Positions 38,601-45,700 of a DNA stretch of 64,000 nt are shown here, piece after piece. Source of the stretch: Candidatus Parabeggiatoa sp. HSG14 (lineage in GTDB: Bacteria; Pseudomonadota; Gammaproteobacteria; Beggiatoales; Beggiatoaceae); assembly GCA_030378085.1 (NCBI GenBank), contig JAUCGK010000002.1:1-64000 (forward strand), written 5' to 3'. Numbering within the stretch: position 1 is the stretch's first letter; every line of letters starts with the position of its first letter. Below the pieces are notes generated by a model that had not been told where the DNA came from, did not search any database, and saw nothing but the letters and a program-made list of their open reading frames with translations. The position numbers and the translations under genes were made by a program.

Positions 38601-41029
38601 AACGTTAAGTCATATTCACTTTCCCAACTATTTTCGGTTAGACATTCCCGCCCGACTGTTAAATAGTTGACCGCAGCCCCATGAGCTGTTGCCGTCTTCG
38701 CCTTTTGTCCAGCTATTAAATTTAGTTGGGCAATCTTAATCCGCTCGGCCGGATCATTGAGCAATTCAATGCTATGGTTAATTTGTCCCACAATATCAAA
38801 CACTTTTTCTTCCAAAACATTGGCAGGTGTATTTCTCAATAGCAAACTGCCTATTTGTAAATGGACGGCTTGTTTCTGCTCATCATCAATTAATGTATAA
38901 GCCGCTTGTTGCACCCTGTCGTGCAAAAACTTGAATTGGGATTTTTCAAGAGTATCAGGGTGTTTGTAGTTTTCATCTAAAGGCTGAATAAGCCCTTCGG
39001 TAATTGCCGAATGCAATACTTCTAGCGTCTCGTTTTGGTCTTGCTCATAAATAATAGCCAATATGGGCAAGTCAAATTGATTACCAATACAAGCCGCTAA
39101 CTGCAACACTGCCGATGTTTTTTCTGGCAACTTGTCAATCTTGTTGCTCATCAATTCGACCACATTAGCAGTGATATTTTGGGCAGCTATCTGTTCAACG
39201 TCCCATTGCCATAGATGTTGTTCAAAATCAAAACGCAATAATGCATCGGAATACAAAGTATGCAAAAATTGATGAGTGAAAAAAGCATTGCCTTGGGTTT
39301 TTTGGTAAATCAAGTCGGTGAGTGGTTGAGTGAGTAAAGCTTCACAATTGAGGCTGTCTTGTAATAAATGGTTGATATCCTCTTGTTGCAAATTAGTCAG
39401 TTCGATAGTGTTAATGATGGCGTTGGCTTTTTGGAGTTCATCCACTGTTATAATAAATGGGTGACTGCTATCAACTTCATTATCACGGTAAGCACCAATA
39501 ATTAACAGATGCCTAACTTCACTATCAAGCATGATGTTTTTGAGTAAACCCAATGAGGCAGAGTCCACCCATTGCAAATCGTCAATAAACAGAATGAACG
39601 GATGCTCCTTATCACATAATGCTTTGACAAAATTCAAGAAAAACATAAGGAAACGGTTTTGTGCCTCAGTGGGACCCACTTCTGCAACCGTTGGCTGTTT
39701 ACCAATGACTAATTCCAAATCAGGAATAACGTCAATGATAATTTGCCCATTATTGCCTACCGCATCCAAGATTTTGCTTTGCCAAACTGCCAAAATTGAA
39801 GCATTTTCCATCAGCAAATAACGACAAAATTCATTAAACGCTTGCGTAATGGCAGAATACGGAATATTTTTTTGGAATTGGTCAAACTTACCCGCCGCAA
39901 AATAACCCCGCTTTTCAGTCATGGGTTTATGAACTTCATGCACCAAAGCGGTTTTGCCCACGCCAGAATAACCGGCGACAAGCATCATTTCCGCTTTTCC
40001 AGAACTGATTCGCTCAAATGCTTGCAGTAAAGTGTTAATCTCGTTTTCACGCCCATACAGTTTTTGCGGGATTTCAAATTTTCCCGAAAAATCGTTTTGG
40101 GCGAGTTCAAAGGACAAACCTGACAGGTTTTCAAAACCTGTCAGGTTTTCTTGGCACTTTTCCAAATCCGCTTTGACACCAAAAGCCGATTGATATCGAT
40201 CCTCGGACAAACCTGTCAGGTTTTTGAGACATCTCTCCAAATCCGCTTTGACACCAAAAGCCGATTGATATCGATCCTCGGCGTTTTTTGCCAACAGTTT
40301 CATTATGAGATCGGAAACAATCGGAGCTACGTCAGAATTGACATCACAAACAGGGGAGGGAGTTTTTGCAATATGACAATGCACTAACTCCATTGCATCG
40401 GTGGCATCAAAAGGTAATTGCCCTGTGAGCAATTCGTAAAAAGTGACTCCCAAAGAATATAAGTCGGTGCGATAATCCATACTGCGATTAATACGCCCGG
40501 TTTGTTCGGGAGATAAATAAGCTAATGTACCCTCTAATTGCTCTGGATTTTTGAGCGTGGGATTTTCACGCGGTAGGCGACTGGCTATCCCAAAGTCAAT
40601 TATTTTCAAGAGCTTAGTATCATGATTAACGATAATATTACTAGGGTTAATATCCTTGTGAATCATGTTGGCGGCATGAATCTTGCCCAAAATATCAGCA
40701 ATTGAAATGGCAAGTGGCAAAAATTCATTGATTGTCAATGTTCTATTTGCCATTAATTGTTTTAAAGATTCACCGCCAAAATCTTCCAAAACAATAACAA
40801 GGGTATTTTGATATTTTTCAATACCATAAACTTTGATAACTCCCGTTAAATCCAAATCATGAGTAATTTCATACTCTTGCTGATAGCGGGCGAGTTCTGT
40901 CGGGGTTGGGTAGTCTTGTTTGAGCATTTTAAGGATAACCGGTTGATTATCCCGATGCCCCCGATAAACGAGCGAGTTAACACTCTCGTAAATCTGATTA
41001 CCTATTTGATAGTGAGGTAGAGTTAACAT
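35663..41029 (-). CDS. Giant Ser/Thr kinase-AAA ATPase-TPR-GAF-PP2C phosphatase
   Basis: A 1788-residue protein. The open frame runs to 41152 but the extra N-terminus is repeat-derived; ATG 41029 has AGGAGA upstream and matches the paralogue at 48038. Domains: protein kinase (about 8-270; [17 protein letters not shown]), a repeat-expanded linker (about 258-312), STAND/AAA_16 ATPase (Walker [12 protein letters not shown] near 357, Walker [12 protein letters not shown]), TPR-like helices (about 650-1320), GAF (about 1363-1510), coiled coil (about 1515-1550) and SpoIIE/PP2C phosphatase (about 1564-1788; [30 protein letters not shown]). It therefore joins a kinase and a phosphatase in one chain. 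The PP2C part is nearly identical to that of the PocR sensor. Activating signal and substrates unknown. Confidence 0.9.
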   Translation of the reverse strand: MLTLPHYQIGNQIYESVNSLVYRGHRDNQPVILKMLKQDYPTPTELARYQQEYEITHDLDLTGVIKVYGIEKYQNTLVIVLEDFGGESLKQLMANRTLTINEFLPLAISIADILGKIHAANMIHKDINPSNIIVNHDTKLLKIIDFGIASRLPRENPTLKNPEQLEGTLAYLSPEQTGRINRSMDYRTDLYSLGVTFYELLTGQLPFDATDAMELVHCHIAKTPSPVCDVNSDVAPIVSDLIMKLLAKNAEDRYQSAFGVKADLERCLKNLTGLSEDRYQSAFGVKADLEKCQENLTGFENLSGLSFELAQNDFSGKFEIPQKLYGRENEINTLLQAFERISSGKAEMMLVAGYSGVGKTALVHEVHKPMTEKRGYFAAGKFDQFQKNIPYSAITQAFNEFCRYLLMENASILAVWQSKILDAVGNNGQIIIDVIPDLELVIGKQPTVAEVGPTEAQNRFLMFFLNFVKALCDKEHPFILFIDDLQWVDSASLGLLKNIMLDSEVRHLLIIGAYRDNEVDSSHPFIITVDELQKANAIINTIELTNLQQEDINHLLQDSLNCEALLTQPLTDLIYQKTQGNAFFTHQFLHTLYSDALLRFDFEQHLWQWDVEQIAAQNITANVVELMSNKIDKLPEKTSAVLQLAACIGNQFDLPILAIIYEQDQNETLEVLHSAITEGLIQPLDENYKHPDTLEKSQFKFLHDRVQQAAYTLIDDEQKQAVHLQIGSLLLRNTPANVLEEKVFDIVGQINHSIELLNDPAERIKIAQLNLIAGQKAKTATAHGAAVNYLTVGRECLTENSWESEYDLTLALYESAADAAYLIGDFSRQEQLVEIVLNNAKSLSDKLNAYEIRIVSYFAQSQCLEAIKVKLSVLNRLGINFPEDPNSSDVDLALAETQSNLADKSIEDLANLPEMTDPNKLLAIRVLSRGHAPVLFNVPKLAHLMACEQINLSIKYGNTPDSIVGYNMYGIFLCQEVGDIEAGFRFGELSMRMLEQYNVKEFQARVSMYVNFCIRYWKRHLKETLQPLREAYQVALEVGDLEFASYNTVNCSMYSLFSGKELPVLEQEMALTSSVLKQIKQEYPFYVHAIYQQTVLNLMGNDSVDFPPCRLIGDVYNEEIMLPRYQEANDDYSIFCLASNKLFLCYLFQEYQSAFEQATIAEPLLQFTEGAYLMPLFVFHDSLARLAVYPDADPSDKESLLKKVSANQEQMQDWAKHAPMNFQHKYDLVEAEKARVLGQLEAMEWYEKAIKGAADNEYIQEEALAYELAAGFYLARGMDKFSKVYLRDAHYAYQQWGALAKVKDLEAKYPQLLSTQSTKTLDFTITKRATLVDSATRLTTSMMLDLDSVTKAAQTLAGEIVLSKLLKKMMHTLIENAGAERGLLILDKEGQWVIEASGAFDIDIVPVLQSLSIKNRLPSTIINYVVRSHEPVVLANAMQEGIYTEDSYIRQHQLKSILCSPILHQGQLIGLLYLENNLTEGAFTLARLKIVDMLSSQAAISLENALLYRTLEQKVERRTKQLANANQEITLLNERLKEENLRMGAELDVAKQLQQMVLPKESELQQIESLDIAGFMEPADEIGGDYYDVLEHDGHIKIGIGDVTGHGLESGVLMLMVQTAVQSLLIGEISDAQQFLNFLNRIIYKNVKRIETDKNLTLSLLDYQDGQLRITGQHEDVLVVRQGGKIERVDTVDLGFMVGVIPNIAHTLSHLDIQLQPGDGIVLYTDGITEARNPKMKFYGVERLCEVISQNWHLTAKEIQQAIVVDVKKYIGTQKVFDDITLLVLKQQ
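40116..40225. repeat. In-frame CCTGACAGG palindromes with tandem duplication
   Basis: A hairpin with arms AAACCTGACAGGTTTT and AAAACCTGTCAGGTTT (40116-40149) and a half copy (40208-40225) lie in the kinase-ATPase linker. The 20-residue stretch around [15 protein letters not shown] is duplicated between them. The duplication is absent from the paralogue at 42750, which has one hairpin here. Confidence 0.85.
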
Positions 41030-41047
41030 AGTTTCTCCTAAAGTGAA

Positions 41048-41174
41048 TGATAAGGAGTGACGCGGAGCGTCACAGTATACGTTCCCTTTGTTTCCGTTGG
41101 GAACCAGAAAGAAAAAAGGAGTGACGCGGAGCGTCACAGTATGCATTCCCAACGTGGACGTTGGGAACGAGAAA
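41048..41174. repeat. Two REP-like palindrome pairs
   Basis: Two successive copies of the GGAGTGACGCGGAGCGTCACAG / ATTCCCAACGTGGACG unit fill the gap between the giant kinase-phosphatase start and the receiver-PP2C stop. Confidence 0.75.
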
Positions 41175-41179
41175 TTATT

Positions 41180-42679
41180 CTATTTTTGCTTTAAAACTAA
41201 CAAAGTAATATCATCATACACCTTTTGCGTACCAATAAACTGTCGTACATCTTCAATCACCGCTTGCTGAATTTCTTGAGCAGTTTGTTGCCAATGTTGT
41301 TGGATAACTTCGCAAAGGCGTTCTAACCCATATTGGACTTTATCAGGATTGATGGCTTCGGTAATGCCATCAGTGTAAAGTACTACCACATCTCCCGTAT
41401 TCAAGGAGATTTTAGCTTCGGATATGAAGTCAGCGATGTTGTCATCTAAGCCAATGGGAAAACCTAAGTCGATAGTATCTATCAATTCTACTTCGCCAGA
41501 ACGCACCACAATTATTTCTTCGTGTTGTCCTGTTACGCGAATTTGTCCATTTTGATAATCCAATAAGGCGAAAGTTAAGTTTTTGTCGCTGTTCATTCGT
41601 TGGACATTGTGATAAATCGTCTCATTGAGGCTTGTCAAAAACTTTACAGAATCAGTTTCGTTATTGGCTAACAGCGTTTTTACGGCAGTTTGTGTCATTA
41701 TTGCCAATACACCACTTTCTAAGCCATGTCCCGTCACATCGCCGATACCACACAGAACGCGATTCCCCCGTTGTTGAACATCATAATAATCGCCTCCCAC
41801 TTCGGCCGCGGGTTCCAGAAACCCTGCTATTTCCAATCCTTCAATTTGTGAGAGTTCCGTTGGAGGGGGTAACAGCATTTGTTGCAAGCGGCGCGAAACA
41901 TCTAATTCGGCTCTCATACGAAGATTTTCTGACTGGAGTTGCTCGTAAAGAGCCGTAATTTCTTCATTGGCATCTTTTATTTGAGTATTGGCCTGTGCTA
42001 ATTGGGCAGTGCGCTCGACTACTTTTTGTTCCACTGTACTGTATAGTTCGCTCAATTCGATTTTATTCCTTTCTAGCCGGAGCAAATCACGATAACCTCT
42101 TAATCCTGCCATTGCCGCAACCAACAATTTTCCCTGCGTCATTTCAGACTTGAGCTTATAGTCGTTAATGTCATAATTCTCAATAACCGATTCCTCGGGT
42201 ACTTCACCCGGTTGCCCTGTATGGAGGATAATTCGCACCATAAACTGTTGCAAAGTATTACGGATATATTTGACCAACTGTAAACCAGTATCATTTTTCT
42301 CCATGACGACATCTAGGAAAATAAGAGCCGTGTCTGGGTGTTTTTTTAATAAGGACTTTGCTTCTTCTCCGGAACTGGCAAAAATCAGATTGAGTGCTTT
42401 TTCTTGAAAAATAAACCCATCTAAAGCAAAGCGTATGACATCATGAATTTCAGGCTCATCATCGACTACCATCACTTTCCAAGTCGTTGCATCATGGCTT
42501 ATCCATTCATCTTGCCCTGTTAGCAAAATATTTTGAGCAGCGATTTGGTTCTCATCTGGCGAAGAAGTTGGTGAAACATCTTCCTCAGCCCAAACCAGTT
42601 CGTCATCTTCCTCAATCCAGGACATTTTATCGTCATCTTCGTTATCCGATAAATTGTTATTATTGATGTTATTTGTCAT
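41180..42679 (-). CDS. Response regulator with PP2C (RsbU/SpoIIE) output
   Basis: A 499-residue protein from ATG 42679; an in-frame TTG at 42706 would add nine residues. The N-terminus is acidic and low in complexity (about 1-45). A receiver domain follows (about 60-190; VMVVDDEPEIHD, phospho-Asp in LIFLDVVMEK, HTGQPG), then a coiled-coil linker (about 195-265) and SpoIIE/PP2C phosphatase (about 280-499; [32 protein letters not shown]). This is the classic RsbU-like arrangement in which phosphorylation or partner binding controls dephosphorylation of a STAS anti-anti-sigma factor. It lies between two giant kinase genes on the same strand and is a plausible target of the histidine kinase at 42750. 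Confidence 0.88.
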   Translation of the reverse strand: MTNNINNNNLSDNEDDDKMSWIEEDDELVWAEEDVSPTSSPDENQIAAQNILLTGQDEWISHDATTWKVMVVDDEPEIHDVIRFALDGFIFQEKALNLIFASSGEEAKSLLKKHPDTALIFLDVVMEKNDTGLQLVKYIRNTLQQFMVRIILHTGQPGEVPEESVIENYDINDYKLKSEMTQGKLLVAAMAGLRGYRDLLRLERNKIELSELYSTVEQKVVERTAQLAQANTQIKDANEEITALYEQLQSENLRMRAELDVSRRLQQMLLPPPTELSQIEGLEIAGFLEPAAEVGGDYYDVQQRGNRVLCGIGDVTGHGLESGVLAIMTQTAVKTLLANNETDSVKFLTSLNETIYHNVQRMNSDKNLTFALLDYQNGQIRVTGQHEEIIVVRSGEVELIDTIDLGFPIGLDDNIADFISEAKISLNTGDVVVLYTDGITEAINPDKVQYGLERLCEVIQQHWQQTAQEIQQAVIEDVRQFIGTQKVYDDITLLVLKQK

Positions 42680-42711
42680 ATTGCACCGTTTTTTGATGGT
42701 TTCCAAATTCA

Positions 42712-42742
42712 GTGGAGTCCAAAGCTGAAGCTTTGGACTCCA
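42712..42742. repeat. TTGGAGTCCAAAGC palindrome
   Basis: GTGGAGTCCAAAGCTGAAGC...TTTGGACTCCAA is a near-perfect hairpin in the short gap between the giant histidine kinase stop and the receiver-PP2C gene. Confidence 0.7.
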
Positions 42743-42749
42743 AGCAGTT

Positions 42750-45700
42750 TTAGTTAGTCAATGGTAAATTGATAATAAACGTTGTGCCAACTCCCACAAC
42801 GCTTTCAACTTGGATTGTCCCTTTTAGTTTTTGGGTCACTAAATTATAGACAATATGCAACCCTAAGCCAGTTCCGCCCTTGGCACGCCCTGTTGTAAAA
42901 AAGGGGTCAAAGATTTTAGGTAAATGTTCTGTGGGTATGCCACAGCCGTCATCGCTATATTCAATAATGACTTGCTCTGATTCGCTTTGAATATCAAAAC
43001 ATAACTGTCCTTCCTCTTCTTCTTGATAGGCATGGGTGATGGAGTTCATCAGCAGATTAGTGACGACTTGTGAGAAAGCACCTGGATAATTGTTTATCTC
43101 AATCTGTTCATCTCCATTCAGGGTAATTTGATGTGGTGTTTTTTGCAGTTTTGGTTTTAAAGCAACCAACATGTCTTCAATATACTTTTTAACTACAAAG
43201 GAACGTTGTTCCAAATTGTTTTGGTCAACGGCTACTTGCTTAAAGCTTTTCACCAATTCACTGGCACGTTCCAGATTTTTTAAGATAAGCAGGCTACCAT
43301 GGTTGACTTGGTCAAAATAAGCACCCATAGTTGACTTTTTCAACTGGTTGCTTTTAAATGCGTTTATGGCTACTTCGGTCTTTTTTGTCAACGTAGAAGC
43401 TGATATTAATCCAATCCCAATGGGTGTATTGATTTCATGGGCAACCCCGGCGACTAAACCACCTAATGAGGCCATTTTTTCCGACTCTACTAATTGGCTC
43501 TGAGTCGTTTTGAGATGAGCGAGGGCATCAGATAGTTCTTGGGTACGCTCTGCCACTTTTTGTTCTAAATTATTGTATAACAAAGAGTTTTCAATAGAAA
43601 TGGCGATTTGCGAGGACAACATATTGAGCGTTTCCAATCTATTGGCAGTAAAAGCACCCGTCGTCAAATTATTTTCCAAATACAAAATACCTGTCAACTG
43701 CCCTTGATTGACAAGCGGCGCACATAACACAGATTTGGGGCGATGTTTAACAATGTAGGCATCACGCTGATATGTGCCATCGATTGTGCCATCGATTGTG
43801 GCATCGTGTAAAACGACATTTTCTTGAGTACGAACGACATAATGAATAATGTTTGCCGACACTTGCTCAGTTTTTTCAAGGGGTAATGATTGTAAAACGG
43901 TGGTATCCGAACTATCCACAAGCCCTTCAGCTTCGATAAACCAACTGTCTTGTTTAGGCAACAGCAAAAAACCCTTTTCAGCCCCGGCATTTTCAATAAC
44001 AATGTGCATCATTTTTTCTAACAACCGGCTCAACACAATTTCTCCTGACAGAGTTTGAGAAGCTTTTGTGACACTGTTCAAATCTAGCCATTGTGAACTG
44101 CCAGTTGTCGATGCTTTCGCCATTCTTGTTACTGAAACAGTGGCATTAGTTGAAATAGTACGAGCCGTTTTGGAAGCCAGAAATTGCGGATATCTGATTT
44201 CCAAATCTGTGATTTTAGCCAAAGCTCCCCATTGTTGATAGCGATAGTGTGCTTCTCGCATATAGGTTTGGGCAAATTTATCCATGCCACGCCCTAAATA
44301 AAATTTGGCTGCGAGTTCATAAGCTAAGGCTTCTTCATGGAGATATTCATTTTCCTTGGCACCAGCAATGGCTTTTTCATACCACTCTATAGCTTCTAGT
44401 TGTCCCAAAACATGTGCTTTTTCAGCCTCGACTAAATCGTATTTGTGCTGGAAATTCATGGGGGCATGATGTACCCAGTGTTTCATTTTCTCTTGGTTAG
44501 CTGATACTTTAGTCAAAATGGCTTCCTGTTTTTGCGGGGACAAACTAGGATATACCGCCAACTGTATCAAAGAATCATAAAAATGAAATATAGCCACCAT
44601 TAACAAACTGATAACACCATCTAAATATTGTTCTGCTATTTCAGCATTTTCAACAGCTTGGATAGGTTCTTGAAATAAATAATGTAAGATACATTTGTTA
44701 AGATGTAAAAAATGGAGCACCATTCTGTCATTCGCTTGTTGATGAAGTGGTAACTGAACACTTTCGTCATAAACTTCGCCAATCAAACGACACGGATTGT
44801 CGGAACGCCCCATTAAGTTTAAAATGACTTGCCGATACAAGTTATTCCAAATAAGGGTAGATTCCTGTTTAAGCCGAGCAATTGCATGACAGTATTGAGC
44901 CAATTCTGGTTCAAGTACAACAAGTCGTTTACCAACAAAATAAGCATGGTAAGAATAAGTGTAGATAGAATAGGCTGCATATTCGATATCTCCTGTTTCC
45001 AAACCAATTTGATAAGCTTCTAATAAAGCGGGTAACGATGTTCTGACATGTTCTTTCCACAGCCTGACAAGGCCATTAAATATAAACACGGCTTTCGCTT
45101 TAGTGACATCGTCATCTAGTCGTTTCAATAAATTTAAACCGAGTTGACCAAATTGGTAACCAGATTTAATATCTTCAACAATGCCACAAAGAATATATCC
45201 ATAACAAGCATAAGAATAACTTGACATAGCAATATTGCCATGTTTAAGCGATAATTCAACTTGTTTAAGTATTAGTAAAACAAGCAGTCTTGGTGATACA
45301 AAGTAAGCCGGTGGAGTGACTGCACTCATGACATGCATTGCCAATATTGACTGGGTGTTCGTCATCATTGGTAAATCAATGAGAGATTGGATTGACTTAC
45401 CAGATAAAAAAACGTGCATTTCCTGTATAGCTAATCCGACATCTTCTTGGGTAGGTTCTTCTGGAAAACTAATACCTAATCGGTTTAGAAAAATTAAAGC
45501 GATTTTGATAGCTTGTCGTTGTTGATTTTGGGCATTATAAGCCAGTATTTGAATTTCATAAATTCTCGCTTCATCCGATACAGTTCGTGTTTGTTGTAAC
45601 ACCGCTTGCGCAAGCTGCTCTAACAGTTGAAAGTCACCACTGAGGTAAGCCGCTTCCAAAGCTTCAGTAAAAAGATTGAGCGTCAAATCGTATTCACTTT

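Noticed and set aside
41030..41152. N-terminal extension of the giant kinase-phosphatase frame
   Set aside because: It is encoded by REP-like repeats; the paralogues start with MLTLPNYK or MVTLSNYK, and AGGAGA precedes ATG 41029.
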